A DNA stretch of 64,000 nt from NCBI RefSeq assembly GCF_007860175.1, contig NZ_SJPX01000004.1:744001-808000 (forward strand), written 5' to 3'. The DNA comes from Rubripirellula reticaptiva. Lineage in GTDB: Bacteria; Planctomycetota; Planctomycetia; Pirellulales; Pirellulaceae. Positions 35,408 through 43,323 of the stretch are shown in pieces (the first letter of the stretch is position 1; the number at the start of each line of letters is the position of its first letter). The notes under the pieces are model-generated. The model was not told where the DNA came from. It did no database searches and was given only the letters and a program-made list of their open reading frames with translations. The position numbers and the translations under genes are program-made.

Positions 35408-36016
35408 TTACTGGAGTGCGCGTCGGCCTTCGCCCGCCTGTTTCCAGGTTGCAATCGCGGCATCCGACACTGAGGTTCCGCGTAGGTCAAGCCGTTTGAG
35501 ATTCGGCAATCGTGAAAGATGCTGTTCCAGTCCCACGTCCGTCACTTTCGTGGCTCGCAATCGGATCACTTCTAAACCGGTCAGCAACGCCAGTTTGTCG
35601 AGTCCGTCGTCGCTGACTTGCGAGTCGTTCAGATCGAGCTCGCGAAGGTTGGCCATTCCCTCGATGTAGTCGAGTGTTTGGTCGGTGACGTCGGCGTTCG
35701 CCATTTGCAGGACTGTCGTTTCGGGATGTTGAGCCAGTATCGCATAGCTATCCCGATCCCAGCCCGTCAAAGTGATGTGCTTTTCACCTTGCACCAATTT
35801 GACACGCGGGCCGAGATCGACGTCACCGATCCGCGTGTAAATCGCTGGTGTGACGACCGCGGCAAAGCCCATCGCCATCATGACGAGTGGCCATTTCAAT
35901 CGGCCCCAGTGTCCCAAAACAAAGTGTCCCGACACAAACATGACCAGCAACCACGCCAGTCCGGCCAGCATCAGGATTAGCCCGGAATAAAAGAGAAGCT
36001 CGGTCGCCAAGTACAT
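35408..36016 (-). CDS. membrane protein with C-terminal leucine-rich repeats
   Basis: 202 residues: two membrane spans (about 7-30 and 42-62), a short linker, then about four LRR units of roughly 24 residues with consensus LRELDLNDSQVSDDGLDKLA-like (L-x-x-L-x-L-x-x-x-x-V-x-D-x-G). Repeats of this ribonuclease-inhibitor-like type are abundant in planctomycetes. The repeats should face the periplasm or paryphoplasm if both spans are real. Function unknown. Confidence 0.8.
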   Translation of the reverse strand: MYLATELLFYSGLILMLAGLAWLLVMFVSGHFVLGHWGRLKWPLVMMAMGFAAVVTPAIYTRIGDVDLGPRVKLVQGEKHITLTGWDRDSYAILAQHPETTVLQMANADVTDQTLDYIEGMANLRELDLNDSQVSDDGLDKLALLTGLEVIRLRATKVTDVGLEQHLSRLPNLKRLDLRGTSVSDAAIATWKQAGEGRRALQ

Positions 36017-36045
36017 GCGTCGAATTGCCGTCGGAAAATAGAAAA

Positions 36046-36074
36046 TTGCGCGGGGGCAGCAGCAGTGCTAGGAT
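36046..36074 (+). promoter_or_regulatory. sigma70-type promoter
   Basis: TTGCGC (36046-36051), 17-nt spacer ending in TGC, TAGGAT (36069-36074): a -35/extended -10 pair at ideal spacing. Transcription from about 36081 would give a 37-nt leader before the GTG at 36118. Confidence 0.6.
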
Positions 36075-36117
36075 AACCTCGGCACTAACGCGAAGAACAT
36101 CACCAGCGGAGAACCCC

Positions 36118-36498
36118 GTGAACTATCAAGCCCTTGCGTGGATCTACAGTATCGCAACTCTCCTCGGCTTCGTCTTTACCTTAGGCGTAGTCGTTTTCAT
36201 TGTGAGCAAGGTGAAGGATCAGTCCGCTGCGAAGACCTATGCGATTACCGGATTCGGAATGCAACTGTTCATTACCGTGCTTACCGCGATATCGCCGATC
36301 ATGATGGGGCAAATGTTGACGGCCGAGTCGATGGCGATGGGCATCGGATGGATGAATCTTGGTGCCGCGATTCTCAGCATGATCGCAACTTGCTTCATCG
36401 TTGCCGCGATTGTGGTTGGCCGGGGGGCACCGGCAGCGCATGAACCGATTACCGCGGACCTCGCACGACCCGAAACCGGGAATCCCTACCAGCCTTGA
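36118..36498 (+). CDS. small hypothetical membrane protein
   Basis: 126 residues with three predicted membrane spans (about 9-30, 44-65 and 76-100) and a soluble, Pro-rich tail ending in NPYQP, a tail seen on many small planctomycete membrane proteins. GTG at 36118 is chosen because GGAG (36108-36111) stands 6 nt upstream and a promoter lies 44 nt before. I do not recognise the family. Confidence 0.75.
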   Translation: MNYQALAWIYSIATLLGFVFTLGVVVFIVSKVKDQSAAKTYAITGFGMQLFITVLTAISPIMMGQMLTAESMAMGIGWMNLGAAILSMIATCFIVAAIVVGRGAPAAHEPITADLARPETGNPYQP

Positions 36499-36560
36499 TC
36501 GTTGCTAAGATACGGTTTGTCCAAACTTGATTGCCCAATACGAATAGACCGACTACTCCG

Positions 36561-37016
36561 ATGCAAACCTTCTTTTCTTTTCACCGGTTCACGTTTCTGA
36601 TAGCTGCTTTGGCATGCTTGACGGCTGTTTCCTGTTCGGGCCCCAAACGTGGTCCCAGCGCCGTTGATGCGGATGCCGAAACGGAATTCACGACGACGGA
36701 TTCAGGCCTGAAGTATCGAATTTTGCGCAAGGGATCGGGCGAAAAGCCCATCGCAACCAACCGGGTGACGGTCGATTACTCAGGCTGGCTCGATAATGGC
36801 CAGATTTTCGATTCGTCCTACAACCGCAACGAGTCGACCACGTTCTTGCTGACCCAAGTGATCCCTGGTTGGACTGAGGGACTGCAATATGTCAGCAAGG
36901 GTGGGATGATCGAGCTCGAAATACCGTCCAACTTGGGCTATGGACCGGGTGGAACACCAGGAATTCCGCCCAATTCGACTTTGCACTTCAAAGTCGAACT
37001 GCACGAAATTCGCTGA
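36561..37016 (+). CDS. FKBP-type peptidyl-prolyl isomerase lipoprotein
   Basis: 151 residues. A lipobox TAVSCSG near residue 25 predicts an exported lipoprotein. The FKBP domain (about 60-150) has VTVDYSGWLDNGQIFDSS, VIPGWTEGLQYVSKGG, LEIPSNLGYGPGG and PPNSTLHFKVELHEI, so the active-site residues Tyr, Phe-Asp, Ile, Trp and Tyr are all present. It should help fold exported proteins. ATG at 36561 preferred over TTG at 36531. Confidence 0.93.
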   Translation: MQTFFSFHRFTFLIAALACLTAVSCSGPKRGPSAVDADAETEFTTTDSGLKYRILRKGSGEKPIATNRVTVDYSGWLDNGQIFDSSYNRNESTTFLLTQVIPGWTEGLQYVSKGGMIELEIPSNLGYGPGGTPGIPPNSTLHFKVELHEIR

Positions 37017-37065
37017 TGCTGCAGTGGCTTTGTGTTCACCTGCCTGGCGTTGCTTTAGACCGTGA

Positions 37066-37093
37066 TTGACACCGAAACCAGCGTCCTTATGCT
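37066..37093 (+). promoter_or_regulatory. candidate strong promoter upstream of cimA
   Basis: A perfect -35 TTGACA (37066-37071) and TATGCT (37088-37093) at 16-nt spacing. It lies before the terminator-like stem at 37139-37172, so RNA made from it would meet a terminator before reaching cimA at 37249. Confidence 0.5.
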
Positions 37094-37138
37094 TTCGGCA
37101 CTGATTCAAGAGCCATTTTACGACGAACTTCATGTTTC

Positions 37139-37172
37139 ACCCCCGAGGCCTCCATGGGTTCGGGGGTTTTTT
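37139..37172 (+). terminator. Rho-independent terminator, possible cimA attenuator
   Basis: ACCCCCGA (37139-37146) pairs perfectly with TCGGGGGT (37160-37167), followed by six T residues to 37172. Either it ends the FKBP transcript or it controls read-through into cimA from the promoter at 37066. Confidence 0.85.
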
Positions 37173-37207
37173 CGTATTCCTGCTTTTCCCGTGATTTTCC
37201 ATCACCA

Positions 37208-37237
37208 AGTCTCGCCAAAAACAGTCTCGCCAAAAAC
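37208..37237 (+). repeat. perfect tandem 15-nt duplication in the cimA leader
   Basis: AGTCTCGCCAAAAAC occurs twice head to tail (37208-37222 and 37223-37237), ending 11 nt before the cimA ATG, where the ribosome binding site would be expected. No Shine-Dalgarno sequence is seen between the repeat and the ATG. Confidence 0.9.
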
Positions 37238-37248
37238 AGATTGCGACC

Positions 37249-38823
37249 ATGACCGATCGAACGATTCAGATCTACGACACGACCCTCCGCGACGGTTCGC
37301 AGGGCGAAGGCGTCAGTTTTTCGTTGCAGGACAAGTTGAACATCGCCCGTCGCTTGGCAGAAATCGGTATCGACTTCATCGAGGGCGGCTACCCGTTGTC
37401 GAACGAGAAGGACGTGGCTTTCTTTCAACAGATTCGCAAGGACAACCTTGGTGATACTAAAGTGTGCGCGTTCGGAATGACTCGGCGTCGCTCGATGAAG
37501 GCTGCAGACGACCCCGGCATGAAGGCCTTGGTTGCCGCAGAAACACCTTGCATCACTTTGGTTGGCAAGACGTGGGACTATCACGCGACTGATGTATTGA
37601 ACGTGACGCTGGACGAAAACCTGGCGATGATTGGCGAGAGCGCTGAATTTCTCGGCCGTGGGGCTGAAGTGATCTACGATGCCGAACACTTTTTCGACGG
37701 CTACAACGCTAACCCTAAGTACGCAATTGAAACGTTGCGAGCCGCTGCGGCGGCAGGCGCAAAGTACATGGTGTTGTGCGATACCAACGGTGGAACGTTG
37801 CCTGAACAGGTTGCCGAGATTACTCGTGCGGCGATTGAGGGAACGAAAGACTACGGCGTTCAGATTGGTATCCACACTCACAACGACGGCGAGCTTGCGG
37901 TTGCCAATTCGCTGGCGGCCGTCGACGCAGGTGCCACGCAAGTGCAAGGCACGATCAACGGCATTGGCGAGCGTTGTGGCAACGCAGACTTGATTTCTGT
38001 GATGGCCAACTTGGCACTGAAGAAAAAGGGTTACCGAGTGCTGGGCGGTCGCGACATGAAGCATCTGACCGAGCTGAGTCGATATGTCTACGAGACCGCC
38101 AATTTGCAATGGCGTGGCGGACAACCCTTTGTCGGTCAAAGTGCGTTTGCGCACAAAGGCGGCATGCACGTTCATGCAATCAACAAAGCATCCAAGACAT
38201 ACGAGCACATCGACCCGGCACTGGTCGGCAACGAACGTCGGATTTTGGTCAGCGAGTTGTCCGGTCGCAGCAATATTGTGGCAGTCGCGACCGAGCACAA
38301 CATTCAAAATGACCGAGTTTTGATGGACAAAATCTTGGCCGAAGTGGTGCGGCTAGAGAACAAGGGATATCAGTTCGAAAACGCTGGCGCATCCTTCGAT
38401 TTGCTGATCAAAAAGGTGTCTGACACCTTTACGCCGCACTTTACGCCGATCAAGTATCGTGTCGTGGCCGGTGATCGTGATTCGGTCGAAGGGAGCGTGT
38501 TCGCCGAGGCGATCATCAAGTTGAAAGTCGGCGACGAATTATGGTTCGACGCCGCCGAAGGGCATGGACCAGTCAACGCGCTCGACGCTGGTCTACGCAA
38601 GGCACTCTCGGGTGCATTCCCGTGTCTGCACGACATGCGATTGATCGACTACAAGGTTCGGGTTGTTGATTCCGGCGCCGGAACAGCGGCATCGATCCGA
38701 GTGAATATTGAAAGCGGCGACGAAAACGAGACATGGGGCACGATTGGCGTCAGCGACAATATCATCGCAGCAAGTTGGCAAGCTTTGACCGATGCGGTGG
38801 AGTACAAGCTGCATAAGACGTAA
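37249..38823 (+). CDS. cimA: (R)-citramalate synthase
   Basis: Condenses pyruvate and acetyl-CoA to citramalate, the threonine-independent entry to isoleucine. 524 residues. The catalytic region YDTTLRDGSQGEGVSFS and EGGYPLSNEKD are typical of the TIGR00977-type CimA rather than of LeuA; metal ligands are in GIHTHNDGELA near residue 207; GTINGIGERCGNADL follows. The C-terminal regulatory LeuA dimer domain (about 385-520) is present, so feedback control by isoleucine is likely (inference). No ribosome binding site is visible. Confidence 0.93.
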   Translation: MTDRTIQIYDTTLRDGSQGEGVSFSLQDKLNIARRLAEIGIDFIEGGYPLSNEKDVAFFQQIRKDNLGDTKVCAFGMTRRRSMKAADDPGMKALVAAETPCITLVGKTWDYHATDVLNVTLDENLAMIGESAEFLGRGAEVIYDAEHFFDGYNANPKYAIETLRAAAAAGAKYMVLCDTNGGTLPEQVAEITRAAIEGTKDYGVQIGIHTHNDGELAVANSLAAVDAGATQVQGTINGIGERCGNADLISVMANLALKKKGYRVLGGRDMKHLTELSRYVYETANLQWRGGQPFVGQSAFAHKGGMHVHAINKASKTYEHIDPALVGNERRILVSELSGRSNIVAVATEHNIQNDRVLMDKILAEVVRLENKGYQFENAGASFDLLIKKVSDTFTPHFTPIKYRVVAGDRDSVEGSVFAEAIIKLKVGDELWFDAAEGHGPVNALDAGLRKALSGAFPCLHDMRLIDYKVRVVDSGAGTAASIRVNIESGDENETWGTIGVSDNIIAASWQALTDAVEYKLHKT

Positions 38824-38923
38824 CGTTTCTAGCACTTCCCAGATTGATTTTTACGGCCAAACCGAATCGTTCTCAGACAGGAGTCTGGGAGCCAGAAGTA
38901 TCCTCTATCAATTTTGATTCACG

Positions 38924-41900
38924 ATGAACGACGACTCGACGATTCCAACTCGCTTTGAACACTCCGAAGCAGCCGACCGAATTGCTGCTCAGTGGGATCT
39001 CGCTAAGTGCGCCCACGCAGAGGTCAATCCGAACAAGAAACCGTTCACGATCGTGATCCCACCGCCAAACGTCACCGGCGCACTGCACCTGGGACACGGA
39101 CTGAACAACACGCTGCAGGACATGGTGGTTCGGACCAAGCGAATGCAGGGCTACGAAGCGTTGTGGATGCCGGGGACTGATCATGCCGGGATTGCTACGC
39201 AAGCGGTTGTTGAACGGCGTCTGAAGGAAAACGAAAACCTGACACGGCATGATCTTGGCCGCGAAGAATTGGTCAAACGCATTTGGGCATGGAAGGACCA
39301 GTACGAAAAACGCATTCTCGGCCAACTGAAGCGAATGGGATGCAGTTGCGACTGGGAACGCGTTCGATTCACGCTGGATGATCGTTGTGCGACCGCTGTC
39401 CGCGCGACATTTTTTGATCTGTTTGGCAAGCAGCTGATTTACCGCGGCAAACGATTGGTCAACTGGGATACGTTCCTGCAAACGGCGGTATCGAATGATG
39501 AAGTCGAGAATGTGACTCGCAAGGGACACTTCTATCACTTCTTTTACAACGTGATCGATCCTCAGGCAGGTGAACCCACACAAATCGAGATCGCCACGAC
39601 ACGGCCGGAAACGATGTTGGGCGATACGGCGGTGGCGGTGCACCCGGATCCCGAGCGCGCCTTCGACAAGGTTGCCGCTGAATTGCAATCGAAGTTCACC
39701 GAAGCGACGGCAAAAGAGCAGCCGATTGTGCAAAAGCAGATCGACGAACTTGCTGCGCGTCGCGAAGCGATGTTGCCCGGGCTGATCGTGCTGCGCGACA
39801 TGGCGGCCGCTGGCCGGATGCTGCAGTTGCCACTGGTTGATCGACCGATTCCGTTGGTGTCGGATATTTGGGCCAAGCCGGAACTAGGCACCGGGTGTGT
39901 GAAGATCACGCCGGCGCACGATCCCAATGACTATGAAGTGGGCAAGCGAGTTGGTTTGCCGATGATCAACATTCTTAACCCCGACGGAACGCTGAACGCA
40001 GAAGCTGGCCAGTTCGAAGGATTGACCATTCCGAAGGCTCGGATCGCGGTTGTCGCCGCACTCGACGAACTTGGCTTGCTCGGTGACATCGAAGATCGCG
40101 ACATTGAATTGCCACACAGCGATCGCAGCAAGACACCGATCGAACCGTACTTGGCGGATCAGTGGTTCGTCAAAATGGACGAATTAGCCGAATCGGCGAT
40201 GGAGCGAGTCCGAAATGAAGAGGTCCAAATTTTCCCGGAACGTTATCGCAAGAGCTATCTGGATTGGTTGAGCGAAAAACGGGATTGGCCTGTCAGCCGA
40301 CAACTGTGGTGGGGACACCAAATCCCGATCTGGTCCAAGACCGGTTTGTCCGACGCCGAACTGAAAACAACGGTCGCAAAAATCGTGGAAGTGATTGGCG
40401 ATGCTGCGGATACGGCGAGCTACCAAGTTGACACCGCCGACGATGGAACGCGCGGTGTGTTTGTTTGTTTGAAATTCGAAGGCGATGCGAGAGAGGCCGC
40501 GATCGAGGCGCTCGGACTCGAACGTGATCCGGATGTTTTGGACACATGGTTTTCGTCGGCGTTGTGGCCGCACAGCACGCTCGGTTGGCCAGAGAAAACA
40601 CCGGAACTTGAATACTTCTATCCCACCGATACGTTGATTACGTCGCGCGACATCATCACCCTGTGGGTTGCCCGGATGGTGTTGATGAGCTGGAACAACT
40701 TGGGCGTGGTTCCGTTCAAGGAAGTGTTCATTCACCCCAAAATTCTGGACGGTCTCGGCGAGACGATGTCCAAGAGCAAGGGGAACGGCGTCGACCCCAA
40801 TGATATCGTTGATAAGTTCGGTCCTGACGCACTGCGTTACGGATTGGCTCGTTTGGCAACCGACACGCAAGACGTTCGCATGCCGGTCCAGTACGAATGC
40901 CCGGCCTGCGAAAAACTGATCGATCAAACGAAAAAGAATCGCTCGTTGCCGAAGATGGCTTGCCCGGCATGCAAGGCAGAATTCTCGACTCAGTGGGCGG
41001 AAACCGAAGCGGATAAGGCATTGCCGAAGGGCGCCGTGGTTAGCGAGCGATTTGAAACGGCTCGTAACTTCGTGAACAAGCTGTGGAACGCGGCTCGTTT
41101 TGTGATGATGAATATGGACGGATACAAGCCGCAAGCGATTGACGTCGCAAAGTTGCCGCTCGAAGACCGTTGGTTGTTGAGCCGATTGTCGACCGTGACA
41201 TCACAGGTGACCGAAGGCATCGAGAAGTACCGGTTCGCGGAAGTCACGCGTGTGCTGTACGACTTTGCGTGGGATGAGTTCTGTAGCTTCTATGTCGAAA
41301 TCGCAAAGCCTCGTTTAGCCGACGATGATCAGCGCGAGTTGACGCAGTCCGTGATGGCGTACGGACTCGATACGCTGTTGCGTTTACTGCATCCCACGAT
41401 GCCGTTTGTGACCGAATCGATCTGGGGCTATCTGAACGAACTGGCGCCCGAGCGTGGGCTTACTGAGACGACGAAGGCTGGCCCGTTTGTGATGACGGCT
41501 GCGTGGCCTGAAGCGATTGCAGAACACCACGATGAATCGATTGAACGTCAGTTCGCCGAGTTCCAAGAAGTCGTTGGTGCAATTCGCAAGATCCGTGCTA
41601 GCCAGAACATCGCACCACGCGAAACGTTGCCGGTTGCGATCCGGTGCAGTCCATCGTCAACCGAATTGTTGTCGCCGATGCGAACGTATCTGGAAGGCTT
41701 GGCGGGTGCCGAAGTGGTCGAGCTTGGACCGGATGCCAAGCCGTTTGAAACCGATGGGCCACTTTCGATTCCATCGATTGACGTTGACGTTCATGTGGAC
41801 TTGGAAAAGTTCATCGACGTTGAGGCAGAACTGGCCAGGTTGGAAAAACTGCACGGCAATTTGATCAAGCAGATCACCGGAAAGCAACAGAAGCTCAACA

Positions 41901-42028
41901 ACGAGAGTTTCGTGTCGCGAGCTCCGGACGAAGTCGTGCAAGCCGAACGTGACAGTTTGTCGGACTTGTCCAAGCAGCGAGAATCCGTCGAAGGTGACAT
42001 CGCAAGGCTTCGTAAGAAATCGAGCTAA
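38924..42028 (+). CDS. valS: valyl-tRNA synthetase
   Basis: Charges tRNA-Val and edits threonine. 1034 residues. Signature HLGH (PPNVTGALHLGHG near 46) and ETMSKSKGNGVDPND (near 612) are the class I motifs; GTDHAG, the editing domain (ATTRPETMLGDTAVAVHP) and the C-terminal coiled coil are present. Between KMSKS and the anticodon-binding domain there is an inserted segment with two CPAC pairs (ECPACEKL near 658 and ACPACKAEF near 680), which looks like a zinc ribbon. Preceded by 100 nt without clear T-box features. Confidence 0.97.
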   Translation: MNDDSTIPTRFEHSEAADRIAAQWDLAKCAHAEVNPNKKPFTIVIPPPNVTGALHLGHGLNNTLQDMVVRTKRMQGYEALWMPGTDHAGIATQAVVERRLKENENLTRHDLGREELVKRIWAWKDQYEKRILGQLKRMGCSCDWERVRFTLDDRCATAVRATFFDLFGKQLIYRGKRLVNWDTFLQTAVSNDEVENVTRKGHFYHFFYNVIDPQAGEPTQIEIATTRPETMLGDTAVAVHPDPERAFDKVAAELQSKFTEATAKEQPIVQKQIDELAARREAMLPGLIVLRDMAAAGRMLQLPLVDRPIPLVSDIWAKPELGTGCVKITPAHDPNDYEVGKRVGLPMINILNPDGTLNAEAGQFEGLTIPKARIAVVAALDELGLLGDIEDRDIELPHSDRSKTPIEPYLADQWFVKMDELAESAMERVRNEEVQIFPERYRKSYLDWLSEKRDWPVSRQLWWGHQIPIWSKTGLSDAELKTTVAKIVEVIGDAADTASYQVDTADDGTRGVFVCLKFEGDAREAAIEALGLERDPDVLDTWFSSALWPHSTLGWPEKTPELEYFYPTDTLITSRDIITLWVARMVLMSWNNLGVVPFKEVFIHPKILDGLGETMSKSKGNGVDPNDIVDKFGPDALRYGLARLATDTQDVRMPVQYECPACEKLIDQTKKNRSLPKMACPACKAEFSTQWAETEADKALPKGAVVSERFETARNFVNKLWNAARFVMMNMDGYKPQAIDVAKLPLEDRWLLSRLSTVTSQVTEGIEKYRFAEVTRVLYDFAWDEFCSFYVEIAKPRLADDDQRELTQSVMAYGLDTLLRLLHPTMPFVTESIWGYLNELAPERGLTETTKAGPFVMTAAWPEAIAEHHDESIERQFAEFQEVVGAIRKIRASQNIAPRETLPVAIRCSPSSTELLSPMRTYLEGLAGAEVVELGPDAKPFETDGPLSIPSIDVDVHVDLEKFIDVEAELARLEKLHGNLIKQITGKQQKLNNESFVSRAPDEVVQAERDSLSDLSKQRESVEGDIARLRKKSS

Positions 42029-42083
42029 CGCGTCAATCGGGTCGGTGGGGGCTGCGGAGCAGGGTAGACGCGATCCGCGGTTC

Positions 42084-43226
42084 TTACCAATCCGCTAGTG
42101 GACCGGTACTGTGCTGGGTCACGTGTTGGTATTGCTTGTCGCAGAACTCGTCCGTCATTCCGGCGAGGTACTCGCCGACGACTTTTTTGATGGGCGACCG
42201 TTCGGCGCGGACACGAAAACGCAGCGGCAGACGGCCAGGATTTTCCGTAAGCAGATCAAAAAGCGTTCGCAGTCGGTTGCCGGCGGCGTCACGGACCGGG
42301 ATCAGTCGTTTGTGGCGATACACGGCATCGAATAGAAAGGCTTCCAGTTCGCTACGTTCGCTGCCCACCAAGTCACTGTGCCGGAGACGTAAACCTGCGT
42401 GGCAAACTTCTCCTGATCGATGGCCTTCATAAGGACGCAGTTGTTCGATCGCAACTTGCAACAAATCGCTGACTTGCAAATCGATCAATTCGTGAACGAG
42501 CAACTGTCGTAACTGTGTCGTTGGCAACATGCCATGCTTGGTACGGATCGATTCGAGCGCTCGGCGAACCACGGCGAGTTCCGACAGTTCGTCAATCGAC
42601 AACAGACCCATTTGTAAGGCGTCGTCCATGTCGTGCGCATCGTAGGCAATTGAGTCCGCCAGATCGACGATTTGGACTTCCAGAATCGGCGCACGTCCGA
42701 CGGCTGCTTCGGCTTTGTGGGCTCGCGTGTCTTGGCCAGCCAAGGTTTCTCGCGACAGATTTAGGCCGCTAAACTGGCTGTATCGTTGTTCCAATTCTTG
42801 GACAATCACAAGGGCGAAACCGTTGTGCGAAAACCCACCAACGGATTCCATCGCTTCGCTCAAGACATCTTCGCCACAGTGCCCGAACGGCGGATGGCCG
42901 ACGTCATGCATCAAAGCTAGAGCCTCGGTAAGATCTTCGTTCAGACGCAGCACTCGAGCGATCGTTCTAGCCACCGACGTGACTTCCAACGTGTGGGTCA
43001 AACGTGTGCGGTGGTAGATGCCCATTTCGCCGGTGAAGACTTGCATTTTGCCGCTCAGTCGCCGAAACGCGCTGCTGTGCAGGATTCGGTCTCGGTCACG
43101 AGCAAACGGGCCGCGGTAAGAGTGGATTGGCTCGTCATAGATTCGCCCTTCGCTGTCACGGCTGTGCATCGCATACGACGCTAGCAACAAGTGTTCGCGA
43201 TCGGCGAAGCGTCGCAGGTCGATCAT
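42084..43226 (-). CDS. dGTP triphosphohydrolase-like HD protein
   Basis: 380 residues from ATG at 43226 (TTG at 43250 possible). HD metal ligands: RTRLTHTLEVTSVART near 92 (H), ALMHDVGHPPFGHCGED near 125 (HD plus His pair) and a later LADSIAYDAHDMDDAL (D). The RDRDRILHSSAFRRL motif before the HD core is typical of dGTPase-like proteins, which regulate dNTP pools. Convergent with valS; divergent from uvrA with about 100 nt between. Confidence 0.92.
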   Translation of the reverse strand: MIDLRRFADREHLLLASYAMHSRDSEGRIYDEPIHSYRGPFARDRDRILHSSAFRRLSGKMQVFTGEMGIYHRTRLTHTLEVTSVARTIARVLRLNEDLTEALALMHDVGHPPFGHCGEDVLSEAMESVGGFSHNGFALVIVQELEQRYSQFSGLNLSRETLAGQDTRAHKAEAAVGRAPILEVQIVDLADSIAYDAHDMDDALQMGLLSIDELSELAVVRRALESIRTKHGMLPTTQLRQLLVHELIDLQVSDLLQVAIEQLRPYEGHRSGEVCHAGLRLRHSDLVGSERSELEAFLFDAVYRHKRLIPVRDAAGNRLRTLFDLLTENPGRLPLRFRVRAERSPIKKVVGEYLAGMTDEFCDKQYQHVTQHSTGPLADW

Positions 43227-43323
43227 CGGCTGAATTTCCGCCTGTTCCAACGGTCGCCTCGGGGTGTCATGTTAGGTGCTGAATCGGCCATCGCCGGAAT
43301 AGGCCGTTTTGGAAGTCTAGGTC

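Noticed and set aside
37062-37454. 130-residue frame across the cimA leader
   Set aside because: It runs through the promoter, terminator and cimA start in another frame. Also tested as leader peptide: the short ATG frame at 37132 has no isoleucine run.
43227-43323. LexA/SOS box between dgt and uvrA
   Set aside because: I looked for a palindromic SOS-type operator before uvrA and found none that I can support.
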